64,000 nt of DNA, taken from assembly GCA_002401695.1 (NCBI GenBank), contig NVTV01000003.1, positions 62,001-126,000 on the forward strand, given 5' to 3'. Each line of letters opens with the position of its first letter. Position 1 is the stretch's first letter. Made by a program: the position numbers and the translations under genes. Positions 1 to 7,099 of the stretch are shown here, in pieces. The notes under the pieces are model-generated. The model was given only the letters and a program-made list of their open reading frames with translations, ran no database searches and was not told the DNA's origin. Source of the DNA: Alphaproteobacteria bacterium. GTDB taxonomy: Bacteria; Pseudomonadota; Alphaproteobacteria; Micavibrionales; Micavibrionaceae.

Positions 1-97
1 AGACTACCTAAAGGCAGATACCTGCGAAATATAGAAAACAAAGTGAAGTCTTGTGCTTTTCGCATTAAATATGTAATGGTCTGGCAAAGGAAACATT
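1..97. other. Upstream region of rlmB
   Basis: No gene, tRNA or clear promoter was recognised in these first bases. The end of the stretch carries the rlmB ribosome binding site (AAGGAA, ending about 6 bases before the ATG at 98). Confidence 0.4.
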
Positions 98-916
98 ATG
101 AAACTGAAAAAGAATCAAAACAAGCCTGCCCTTTACGGAATTCACGCCGTGCGCGAAGCATGGCTGAACGAGGATCGCACAATCCAGACGCTTTACTTGA
201 CCGAACAAGCACAGCGCGGATTCGAACAAACGATATTAGAAGCCCGCAAAAAAGGCCTGCGCAGACCAGAGCCAAGCATCATTGAAAAGCATCGGCTGGA
301 AAAGATGTTACCGCGCGGCGCAGTTCACCAGGGCATTGCACTGGCCTCCACCACGGCGGCAGAATATGACGTGCAAGATTTCATCATTCGGGCAAGCACG
401 CAGAGTAAAACCGTTCTGTGCATACTCGATCAAGTAACCGACCCCCATAATGTCGGGGCGATCCTGCGCAGTGCCAGCGCGTTTGGTATTGACGGCGTTA
501 TCATGCAAAAGAAACATGCACCCTCACTGGACGGCGTTTTGGCGAAAACCGCTTGCGGCGCGGTTGACCATATGCCGGTTGCGCAAGCCACCAACCTCAG
601 CCGTACAATAAAGGAGCTTCAGGACGAGGGCTTCCACGTTATCGGCATGGACGAGCACAGCAAAAAGGAAATCGGGGATATCATGCGCACCCGTCAATAT
701 AACACTGGCGGCACAGGAAACCTGACAGATGTTTGCGAACCACCTGATGAAAGTACAAAGATTGTCATCGTATTAGGCTCCGAAGGAGACGGTATCAGAC
801 GCTTAGTTAAAGAGAGCTGTGACGAGCTAGTCAAGCTCCCCACGCAAGGCGCAATTGCAAGCCTGAATGTGTCCAATGCCGCGGCCGTTGCTTTCTATGC
901 TTTGATGGGTAAATAA
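98..916 (+). CDS. rlmB: 23S rRNA (guanosine-2'-O-)-methyltransferase RlmB (TrmH/SpoU family)
   Basis: Predicted SPOUT-class methyltransferase that transfers a methyl group from SAM to the 2'-OH of a guanosine in 23S rRNA. The N-terminal ~95 residues form the SpoU substrate-binding domain (PALYGIHAVREAW at 10-22). The catalytic domain carries motif 1 (HNVGAILRSASAFG, 117-130), motif 2 (VLGSEGDGI, about 225-233) and motif 3 (LPTQGAIASLNVSNA, 248-262), with the order and spacing of the family. The 272-residue length is slightly above E. coli RlmB because of an N-terminal basic tail and a short insert near residue 200. An AAGGAA ribosome binding site precedes the ATG. The last bases of the gene are repeated about 650 bases downstream, beyond the Sel1 gene. 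The TrmH family also contains tRNA methylases, so the exact RNA target is inferred. Confidence 0.9.
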   Translation: MKLKKNQNKPALYGIHAVREAWLNEDRTIQTLYLTEQAQRGFEQTILEARKKGLRRPEPSIIEKHRLEKMLPRGAVHQGIALASTTAAEYDVQDFIIRASTQSKTVLCILDQVTDPHNVGAILRSASAFGIDGVIMQKKHAPSLDGVLAKTACGAVDHMPVAQATNLSRTIKELQDEGFHVIGMDEHSKKEIGDIMRTRQYNTGGTGNLTDVCEPPDESTKIVIVLGSEGDGIRRLVKESCDELVKLPTQGAIASLNVSNAAAVAFYALMGK

Positions 917-927
917 CGCTATAAATA
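898..927 (+). repeat. Direct repeat, copy 1 (rlmB 3' end)
   Basis: Thirty bases covering the last codons and stop of rlmB plus 11 bases beyond recur exactly at 1553-1582. With one mismatch the match extends upstream over the preceding bases CTTTCT. The two copies bracket the Sel1-repeat gene. Confidence 0.95.
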
Positions 928-936
928 ACAAAATCA

Positions 937-1521
937 TTGCAGGAGATCAAAATAAAACATTTATATTTTTTATTTTCAATTATTATCCTTACAAACTTAT
1001 GCACAGTGCCTATTGCCCATGCCGATGAAGCAATAAAAATCACCGTGGCAAATGCAAAATATGGCGACCCCCAATCTCAATTTAAGCTGGGTATGGCATT
1101 CTTATCTAAAGACAGCGCCTTAGAATATAACTCAGTACGTGCAGTTTACTGGTTAGAAGAAGCAGCATTAAGAGGACATATTGGCGCTCAAATAAATTTA
1201 GGGGGGTTTTATTATGATGGTGTAATTGTTTTTAAAAGTTATGAAACCTCATTTAAATGGTACAAATTAGCCGCCGAAAAAGGAGAGCCTATTGCACAAT
1301 TATATTTGAGCGAACTATATAACGAAGGCAAGGGCACTGATAAAGACAGGACAACCGCATATGCTTGGCTCCTAACAGCCGAAAAAAATATTAAACTGAA
1401 ACAAGTAAACAGGCTAAAAATATCCAAAGAAAGATTAGAAAAAGAACTATTAGAAGCTCAGAAAGAACAAGCAGAAATTATTTCAAAAAAATTTATAAGG
1501 ATTAACAAGAAAAAGCTATAG
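937..1521 (+). CDS. Small secreted Sel1-like repeat (TPR) protein
   Basis: The reading frame encodes a hydrophobic signal peptide (YFLFSIIILTNLC, cut probably after AHA) followed by three to four Sel1-like repeats: a family motif of paired helices with LG and A-A-G positions, for example AVYWLEEAALRGHIGAQINLG and SFKWYKLAAEKGEPIAQLYL. It ends in a charged Lys/Glu-rich helix. Sel1 proteins usually serve as periplasmic or secreted interaction scaffolds; no partner is evident. The longest frame begins with TTG at 937 without a ribosome binding site. A good AGGAG (941-945) sits six bases before ATA at 952, so the true start may be ATA, or an ATG lost by mutation. The gene is much richer in A+T than rlmB and lies between duplicated rlmB ends, which suggests acquisition. 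It may be functional or recently inactivated at its start codon. Confidence 0.65.
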   Translation: MQEIKIKHLYFLFSIIILTNLCTVPIAHADEAIKITVANAKYGDPQSQFKLGMAFLSKDSALEYNSVRAVYWLEEAALRGHIGAQINLGGFYYDGVIVFKSYETSFKWYKLAAEKGEPIAQLYLSELYNEGKGTDKDRTTAYAWLLTAEKNIKLKQVNRLKISKERLEKELLEAQKEQAEIISKKFIRINKKKL

Positions 1522-1552
1522 CCGCACGATACACGGTGGAAATTTCTTTCTC

Positions 1553-1582
1553 TGCTTTGATGGGTAAATAACGCTATAAATA
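1553..1582 (+). repeat. Direct repeat, copy 2 (rlmB 3' end remnant)
   Basis: Exact 30-base copy of 898-927. Read upstream in the rlmB frame, the flanking bases give VEISFSALMGK-stop, close to the genuine rlmB end AVAFYALMGK. This looks like the tail of a second, diverged rlmB allele rather than a bare target-site duplication. Confidence 0.9.
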
Positions 1583-1622
1583 GTGCATAATTATGCAAAG
1601 TAAATAAAAATAGTTATTTTTT

Positions 1623-1652
1623 TTGACACGGAGCGCTATACCCTGCTAGTAT
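1623..1652 (+). promoter_or_regulatory. Strong sigma-70-type promoter for a non-coding RNA
   Basis: A perfect -35 TTGACA (1623-1628) is followed after 18 bases by TAGTAT (1647-1652). No gene starts within a useful distance downstream. The next transcript-like features are stem-loops and an intrinsic terminator, so the promoter probably drives an RNA. Confidence 0.6.
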
Positions 1653-1658
1653 TAGAAC

Positions 1659-1922
1659 AACAGACAATAATAAACCTTTAAGGGGATTGAAAAATAGCAC
1701 AGGGTATCGGAATAATTTCTTGCTGTATGTTCATTATGTATGTAACAGTAACCTTGATAAAAAACGTGCGAAAATACGAATTCAACCTCGGGCGCAAAAA
1801 TAATAATAATTGCCCGAATGGTGACAACGGTTCAACCCGCTGCTAACAAAATTATCTGGTAATTTTGTTAGCTTATCACCCCAACCTCAAAGGCCCCGCG
1901 ACTTGTTCCGGGGCTTCTTTTT
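1659..1922 (+). ncRNA. Candidate structured non-coding RNA, family not recognised
   Basis: Between a strong promoter (1623-1652) and an intrinsic terminator (1891-1922) lies about 265 bases without a credible gene. It has several stems: a perfect 13-bp hairpin (1842-1854 with 1860-1872, loop TCTGG), a 6-bp stem (1788-1793 with 1812-1817), and a possible closing helix joining CCTTTAAGG near 1675 with CCTCAAAGG near 1885. The hallmark sequences of RNase P RNA, SRP RNA and tmRNA were looked for by eye and not found. A 6S-like RNA is possible but unproven. It occupies most of the 560-base gap between the Sel1 gene and rpmI. Confidence 0.45.
1891..1922 (+). terminator. Intrinsic terminator of the candidate RNA
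   Basis: Stem AGGCCCCG (1891-1898) pairs with CGGGGCTT (1909-1916), with one G-U pair, and is followed by a T-run CTTTTT. This is a canonical Rho-independent terminator. Confidence 0.75.
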
Positions 1923-2009
1923 GTCTAGATTCTGGGAAGTCTTGATTTTCCGGCATATTTACCACCACCGAAGCCACATAAATAAAACACCAAAGACCCA
2001 ACAAATCAC

Positions 2010-2039
2010 TTGATTTATATATGTCATAACGTGTATAAA
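2010..2039 (+). promoter_or_regulatory. Putative promoter of rpmI-rplT
   Basis: TTGATT (2010-2015), an 18-base spacer and TATAAA (2034-2039) lie about 105 bases before rpmI. The resulting leader could carry L20-type autoregulation, but no specific structure was verified. Confidence 0.4.
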
Positions 2040-2144
2040 CCCATCTAATTGCATAAATTGCAGTAAAGAGTGGCTTGGCTTATATGTGTTCGGCATGCCT
2101 CAGTCACTTTAATGTTAACCCTTAAACTTTATAAGGAGATACAA

Positions 2145-2393
2145 ATGCCGAAAATGAAAACGCACTCAGGTGCGAAAAAGCGGTTTAAAGTCACCGCAAA
2201 AGGTCGTGTTAAATCAAAGTCTGCTTTCACAAGCCACATGATGATGAACAAACCAAAATCAATGAAACGTAAGGCAAAAGGTCAATCTACATTGTCCAAA
2301 CCGGATGAACGCATTGTTCTTCGTAACTGGTTGCCCTATAGCCGTAAGCGCAAAAGCAAGCCTTACGCGAAGAAATCCGAAGGGGAGAAATAG
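2145..2393 (+). CDS. rpmI: 50S ribosomal protein L35
   Basis: Small, very basic ribosomal protein of the large subunit. The start [20 protein letters not shown] is diagnostic for L35. The ATG at 2145 is preceded by AAGGAG (2133-2138), so the longer upstream frame is not used. At 82 residues it is longer than the usual 64-66, owing to a Lys/Arg-rich C-terminal tail ([13 protein letters not shown]). It is directly followed by rplT after three bases, as in almost all bacteria. infC, often the first gene of this operon, is not adjacent here. Confidence 0.95.
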   Translation: MPKMKTHSGAKKRFKVTAKGRVKSKSAFTSHMMMNKPKSMKRKAKGQSTLSKPDERIVLRNWLPYSRKRKSKPYAKKSEGEK

Positions 2394-2396
2394 ACC

Positions 2397-2774
2397 ATGG
2401 CCAGAGTTAAAGGGGGCCCACGCGCCCACGCAAGACATAAAAAAGTTATCAAACAAGCTAAAGGGTATTACGGACGTCGTAAGAATTGTTTCCGTACTGC
2501 GGTTCAAGCTGTTGAGAAAGCCGGTCAATACGCATATCGTGACCGTCGTGTTAAAAAACGTGAATTCCGCGCATTGTGGATTCAACGTATTAACGCGGCT
2601 GCACGCTTGCATAACATGACATATTCAACATTCATGCACGGCCTGAAGCTAACTGGTATCGAACTAGACCGTAAGGTTCTATCCGATATCGCAATTCGCG
2701 AGCCGGAGCAATTCGCAGCGATCGCAAAATCAGCCGCAGCAGCTCTTGCAAAAGCAGATAAAGCCGCCGCTTAA
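2397..2774 (+). CDS. rplT: 50S ribosomal protein L20
   Basis: Large-subunit assembly protein that binds 23S rRNA. The N-terminal basic extension ([15 protein letters not shown]) and the core [17 protein letters not shown] and [20 protein letters not shown] match L20 throughout. Length 125 residues with an Ala/Lys-rich tail. The upstream gene ends in GGGGAG, which is the ribosome binding site for rplT. A terminator follows at 2801. In known cases L20 represses its own operon by binding the mRNA leader. Confidence 0.96.
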   Translation: MARVKGGPRAHARHKKVIKQAKGYYGRRKNCFRTAVQAVEKAGQYAYRDRRVKKREFRALWIQRINAAARLHNMTYSTFMHGLKLTGIELDRKVLSDIAIREPEQFAAIAKSAAAALAKADKAAA

Positions 2775-2800
2775 TCGCCCAGCTTTATAAAACCTTCAAG

Positions 2801-2825
2801 AGCGTCCCTATCGGGGCGCTTTTTT
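2801..2825 (+). terminator. Intrinsic terminator of rpmI-rplT
   Basis: AGCGTCCC (2801-2808) pairs with GGGGCGCT (2813-2820), with one wobble, followed by TTTTT. The hairpin overlaps the final codons of the convergent gene at 2808-3944. Confidence 0.75.
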
Positions 2826-3944
2826 ATTATGACGCCCTGCTAAATGCTTTTGCCATACATCATAGGCAGGCTTCTTGTTCATTTTTTTATCTACCAAGCC
2901 ACTATGCACCCACGCTTTTGCGATTTCAGAATATTCCTTTGGTAATTTCGAGAGCATCGCATCAAAATCTATCGGCAACCAATGGACTACAAAAACAAAG
3001 TTATGTTTTGCGGCCTGCGATAAAATCATAGATACAAATGCCTTCTGATTATTTTCGCTGGCAAATAAAGGGATACCCGCGACAAAAGTCGTCTTCGACA
3101 TGGCGCCCGTTTCCGCAATAGCCATGGGTTTCTTGTAACTCAGCATTTCATCAAAATATGTATCGGTTATTTTATTGGGATGAATAAAACCATATTTATA
3201 GGTACTCAAAACCAGCATATCCGAATGCTTCATCAAAGCCGTAACAGCGGGCTTTTGAAGCTCTAAATTATTTTTCGAGACGGCTTCTATACCGCGAAAA
3301 TGTTCATACTGCACTGTTGAAAACACAGGTAAATCAGGGTGGCGTGCCTTAACCGCCTTATAAACGCTCTGGTTCAATGCAAGGTAAGCATCCCATTTTT
3401 GCGGCGCATTGCTGATTAAAACATTAACCTCCACCCCGATCGCCAAGAAATCAGGCTTAAAAAACGCAACAGAACGAAGCACATAATTTGTATATGCCTT
3501 CACAGTCTCGGGGTCATCAAATGCCATATCACGCCAGACCTCGGGCAAGGGCTGATTATCGCTCTGCTCCGCCCAGTTAAGCGCCAAACCATCCCGCGAA
3601 AAGTTGATCGGCGTTAACGATAAAAACACCTTCATATTTCGAGTCTTATCCAAACGCCCCTGCCAATCAGTTTTCAAATGCGCAGGAAACGGCGTATTAT
3701 TAAGAGCCGCATCCCACGAAATGCCATTATCAAAGTGATGCGAAATAATCGTGGCATTTTGATGAATAAAATCATACGTATCTTCGACGGCCTCAATTGT
3801 TAAATCATACGGCCACGGCGTGAACCCCATATATCCACTATACAATTTTTTAGATTGAGCAAAGCCTGTACTAACAGAAATCAGCAGCAGCATTACGCAG
3901 ACGATAGCCCGCCCACCAACACTTATTACGCGATTATTCTTCAT
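2808..3944 (-). CDS. Secreted glycoside-hydrolase-like TIM-barrel protein (clan GH-A type)
   Basis: The protein has an N-terminal signal peptide (hydrophobic residues 12-27, cut near FAQ|SKK) and so is predicted to be exported. The sequence has the look of a clan GH-A (beta/alpha)8 glycosidase. LAIGVEVN (E172), at the end of a strand, fits the acid/base position. AIAETGA (E278) fits the nucleophile position, and regularly spaced strands such as MKVFLSLTPINF and DMLVLSTYKYG lie between. This resembles GH53-type or uncharacterised GH-A relatives, and the substrate is unknown. Length 378 residues. It is a single gene convergent with rplT, and its 3' end carries the rplT terminator. The two-Glu assignment is by pattern only. 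Confidence 0.55.
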   Translation of the reverse strand: MKNNRVISVGGRAIVCVMLLLISVSTGFAQSKKLYSGYMGFTPWPYDLTIEAVEDTYDFIHQNATIISHHFDNGISWDAALNNTPFPAHLKTDWQGRLDKTRNMKVFLSLTPINFSRDGLALNWAEQSDNQPLPEVWRDMAFDDPETVKAYTNYVLRSVAFFKPDFLAIGVEVNVLISNAPQKWDAYLALNQSVYKAVKARHPDLPVFSTVQYEHFRGIEAVSKNNLELQKPAVTALMKHSDMLVLSTYKYGFIHPNKITDTYFDEMLSYKKPMAIAETGAMSKTTFVAGIPLFASENNQKAFVSMILSQAAKHNFVFVVHWLPIDFDAMLSKLPKEYSEIAKAWVHSGLVDKKMNKKPAYDVWQKHLAGRHNKKAPR

Positions 3945-4021
3945 GATACGCCTTTCCTATTCACACCTTGCAGACTATAACAAATAGGATAGTGTAATGC
4001 AGAAAATTGGAAAATAACAAT

Positions 4022-4702
4022 ATGACCAAAAACAAATTGGCCGTTTTCGATTGGAACGGAACTTTACTGGCCGATACGCGTATGGCTTGGATCGCGTCTA
4101 ATAAATGTCTGGCGCTCTATGGCGTTGGGCCGATCACATTCAAGCACCAACTTGAAACATTCGACTTCCCAATCATCCATTATTACAAAAACAACGGATG
4201 CAGCGTTGATAAGGTTTTGGAAACCAAAGACCAAGCCAACGAGATATTCCAAAGCAATTACGACACCCTTGCCGCCAACGCACGAACGCGACGCGGCGCA
4301 AGAGAGCTGCTTGACTGGCTCACAAAAAATAATGTCGATTGCATTATCTTAAGCAATTACCTGACCGATAAAATCGAACACCATCTGGAACGCCTGAAAA
4401 TCCGCCATTATTTCAGCTATATTTCCGCCAATAATTGCGACGGGACAAGCATTTTAAATTCCACGAACAAGCTGGAACGCCTCTCCACCTTTATGACCAA
4501 GCGTGGATACCATCCCGATAATGCCTTTGTAATTGGCGACAGCAAGGAAGAACCCGAACTTGGCCGTCACCTTGGCATTACCTCAATCGGAATTACCGGC
4601 GGCTGCATCAATGAAAGACGCCTACGCGCCGCAAACCCCAACCACGTGATCAGCGCATTACCGCAGACAATTCAGGTTTTGAAAGATAAGTGGGCGCTGT
4701 AG
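4022..4702 (+). CDS. HAD-superfamily hydrolase (phosphatase-like)
   Basis: Haloacid-dehalogenase fold, normally a phosphomonoesterase acting through an aspartyl-phosphate. Motif I is FDWNGTLL (nucleophile D10; the usual second Asp is Asn, a frequent variant in this subgroup). Motif II is the Ser in ILSNYL. Motif III is probably the Lys near NKLERLS, and motif IV is GDSKEEPE (D173). The cap inserted after motif I is helical, as in the phosphoglycolate-phosphatase group. ATG at 4022 is preferred over an in-frame TTG at 4007, because motif I then lies ten residues from the start, as usual. Substrate unknown. It converges with the icmL homolog with one base between. Confidence 0.75.
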   Translation: MTKNKLAVFDWNGTLLADTRMAWIASNKCLALYGVGPITFKHQLETFDFPIIHYYKNNGCSVDKVLETKDQANEIFQSNYDTLAANARTRRGARELLDWLTKNNVDCIILSNYLTDKIEHHLERLKIRHYFSYISANNCDGTSILNSTNKLERLSTFMTKRGYHPDNAFVIGDSKEEPELGRHLGITSIGITGGCINERRLRAANPNHVISALPQTIQVLKDKWAL

Positions 4703-4703
4703 T

Positions 4704-5399
4704 TTATCTGGCCTGTGCAATAAATTTGTCTATCGCAATTCCGTAGGGATGCTTCTTATCATCAGATCGCCTAACAACTACAGTCACAAGCAAACTATGA
4801 TTAGAAGTCTTCGCACCCGACAGATAAGTTTGCGTCAAAGGAAATTTCACAACCCATTGATAACGTCCGGAAACAACCCCCATAGATTGAATAATAGGAG
4901 CGCCCCGTGGAGCCGTTGTTAGCATTTGCTGATTCTTTTCAATCGTCTCCAAAATTCTACTGCGTTTTAAATTTGCCGCAAAATCACTCCACCCATTATC
5001 AGTGAAATATCGAGAAGACATACTTAAACGCCACTTATAATCAGAAAAACCAAATGTCATGGTATCAGGCACAGCCAAAGCCACCCACGTCATCAGATAT
5101 GATAGCGCAATATTTGGCTCATCAAGGGGAATATCATTATCGAAAAATTGATGCACATCCTGCCGCGCCAAAGTTAAATAACTATTTTCAAACTTTTCTA
5201 ACTGCCTAATATTGACCTTCCCTGAACGATCAGGGCTTTCATATTTTTTTAGAGCTGCAAGTTCATACTTCTCAAGATTAGCGATACTCAAAAAATCATC
5301 GCCGCCCTTTTTAACATACTGATAATAAGCAATCTGAGACAGAAACCCTAGAATAGTGACAAGCAAAACATATATTCCAATAAAGACAGGCTTATTCAT
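4704..5399 (-). CDS. IcmL/DotI-type protein (type IVB secretion component homolog)
   Basis: Inner-membrane protein with one N-terminal membrane helix (FIGIYVLLVTILGFLSQIAY) and a periplasmic domain like that of DotI/IcmL/TraM. The family pattern is clear: FGFSDYKWRLSMSSRYFTDNG, then W..F, a helical stretch, YQWVVKFPLTQTYLSG, and a final V.R......GIAI..F.AQ. In Legionella, DotI forms part of the Dot/Icm core. Here no other dot/icm gene is nearby, so the gene is an orphan, and its real job is unknown. The start is set at the second of two close ATGs, which has GAGG at the right distance; the longer frame overlaps pheS upstream. It is divergent from pheS. Confidence 0.7.
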   Translation of the reverse strand: MNKPVFIGIYVLLVTILGFLSQIAYYQYVKKGGDDFLSIANLEKYELAALKKYESPDRSGKVNIRQLEKFENSYLTLARQDVHQFFDNDIPLDEPNIALSYLMTWVALAVPDTMTFGFSDYKWRLSMSSRYFTDNGWSDFAANLKRSRILETIEKNQQMLTTAPRGAPIIQSMGVVSGRYQWVVKFPLTQTYLSGAKTSNHSLLVTVVVRRSDDKKHPYGIAIDKFIAQAR

Positions 5400-5513
5400 T
5401 TTCATATCCTCAGCATTTTTAGAAAAACAAACATTAACGCACATTATAATATTTTTACAGAACAAAGATATAAACCCTTTATTTCCGCCGCTAAATCGTG
5501 TTAAATCACCCGC

Positions 5514-6629
5514 ATGAGCAATGATATACAAAATTTAAAGACCGAGATTTCAAACGAAATTACGGCGGCGAACGACCTTAAAACCCTTGATGATGTACGG
5601 GTTACCGTTCTGGGGAAAAAGGGGCGCATTACGGCATTGATGAAGACCTTGGGCAAGATGGATGCGGAAGAGCGTAAAACCAAAGGACAAGCGTTAAACG
5701 TTTTAAAAAACGAAATTGCCGATCTGATCAAGACGCAAGAATCCGCGCTTAAAAAACAAGAAATGGATACGCGTTTAGCGAGTGAAACCCTCGATATCAG
5801 CCTATCCCCGCGCCAGCAAGATAAAGGGCATATTCACCCGATTTCCCAAACGATTGAGGAATTGACCGCGATTTTTGCAGATATGGGATTTTCCGTTGCC
5901 GAAGGGCCGGATATCGAGGATGACTTCTATAACTTCACCGCGCTGAACTTCCCACCCGGACATCCCGCGCGCGAAATGCAGGATACATTCTTTCTACCCG
6001 ATGATGAGGAAGCACAAGGCGAGCACATCAAGAAATTGCTACGCACGCATACATCTTCCGTTCAAATTCGCCATATGCAAGATAACCAGCCACCGCATAA
6101 GATCATTTGCTTTGGTCGCACATATCGCTCTGACTATGATATGACGCACACACCGATGTTCCATCAAATGGAAGGTCTGATGATTGATAAGACCACCCAT
6201 ATGGGACATTTAAAAGGATGCTTGCAAGATTTCGTGCGCGCATTCTTTGAACTGGACGACCTAACCGTTCAATTCCGCCCCAGCTTTTTCCCCTTTGTGG
6301 AACCGGGCGCGGAGATGGATATTGCATGTTCCCGTAAAACGGGCGGCCTTAAAATCGGCGCGAATAAAGATGGCTCGGTTGATAGCTGGATGGAGATTTT
6401 GGGCTGCGGCATGGTGCATCCGAATGTCTTGAAAAGTTGCGGCCTTGACCCTGAAGAATATCAAGGCTTCGCCTTCGGTATGGGGATTGAACGCATGGCA
6501 ATGTTAAAATACGGTATTCCAGATTTACGCACCTTCTATGAAAGCGATGTAAGATGGCTGGAGCATTACGGTTTTGATCCGCTTGATCGACCAAATAATG
6601 CAACAGGTGTTAAACAAAAACGCGCCTAG
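5514..6629 (+). CDS. pheS: Phenylalanyl-tRNA synthetase alpha subunit
   Basis: Catalytic subunit of the (alpha-beta)2 enzyme that charges tRNA-Phe. It has an N-terminal coiled-coil arm (residues 1-85), then the class II core. Motif 2 (FGRTYRSDYDMTHTPMFHQ) and motif 3 (FGMGIERMAMLKYGIPDLR) are intact, as is the Phe-binding HP..H region (HPISQTIEEL). Length 371 residues, normal for PheS. Unusually, pheT is not directly downstream: a GNAT gene on the same strand and an unknown gene on the other strand separate the two. Confidence 0.96.
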   Translation: MSNDIQNLKTEISNEITAANDLKTLDDVRVTVLGKKGRITALMKTLGKMDAEERKTKGQALNVLKNEIADLIKTQESALKKQEMDTRLASETLDISLSPRQQDKGHIHPISQTIEELTAIFADMGFSVAEGPDIEDDFYNFTALNFPPGHPAREMQDTFFLPDDEEAQGEHIKKLLRTHTSSVQIRHMQDNQPPHKIICFGRTYRSDYDMTHTPMFHQMEGLMIDKTTHMGHLKGCLQDFVRAFFELDDLTVQFRPSFFPFVEPGAEMDIACSRKTGGLKIGANKDGSVDSWMEILGCGMVHPNVLKSCGLDPEEYQGFAFGMGIERMAMLKYGIPDLRTFYESDVRWLEHYGFDPLDRPNNATGVKQKRA

Positions 6630-6641
6630 AGAAGTCACGTT

Positions 6642-7085
6642 ATGAACCGCATCATCCTCCGCCCTTTACAATTTAATGACTTTGCCAAATGGCTACCCCT
6701 TTGGGATGGTAATAATTTGGGACAGCGTGATGAGGCCGTTACAACCGAGACATGGAGCCGCCTCTGCGATCCCGATAACACACAAGTTAATGGCATTGCC
6801 GCAGAAATGAACGGCGAGATACTGGGCATTGCGCATTATATTTTGCACCCGACAACCGGTAATATAAATCCGGTCTGCTATATGCAAGATGTTTACGTCG
6901 ACCCTGCGCATAGGCGCAAGGGAATCGGCAAACGTCTCGTCAATGAAATTACAAAAATCGGCGGCGAAGAAAAATGGGCGCGCATGTACTGGCTTACCCA
7001 AGTGGGTAATAAAGAGGCCAAAGCCATGTATGAAAATTTCGGGATAAAGCTGGACTTTACCTTTTACGTTCTACCGATCAGTTAG
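6642..7085 (+). CDS. GNAT-family N-acetyltransferase
   Basis: Single GNAT domain of 147 residues. The acetyl-CoA pyrophosphate-binding loop is RRKGIGKRLV, with a preceding strand YMQDVYVDPAHR, which is motif A of the family. The C-terminal strand contains ARMYWLTQVGNKEAKAMYENFG (N..A..LYE.FGF type). The acceptor amine cannot be told. It starts 12 bases after pheS and probably shares its transcript. Confidence 0.85.
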   Translation: MNRIILRPLQFNDFAKWLPLWDGNNLGQRDEAVTTETWSRLCDPDNTQVNGIAAEMNGEILGIAHYILHPTTGNINPVCYMQDVYVDPAHRRKGIGKRLVNEITKIGGEEKWARMYWLTQVGNKEAKAMYENFGIKLDFTFYVLPIS

Positions 7086-7099
7086 ACCAATTCCAAGAA

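Noticed and set aside
1687-1806. A 39-codon TTG-started frame inside the candidate RNA
   Set aside because: The purine-rich sequence is only one base from the TTG, and the frame overlaps stem-forming sequence. The protein is hydrophilic and featureless, so it is better explained as RNA.
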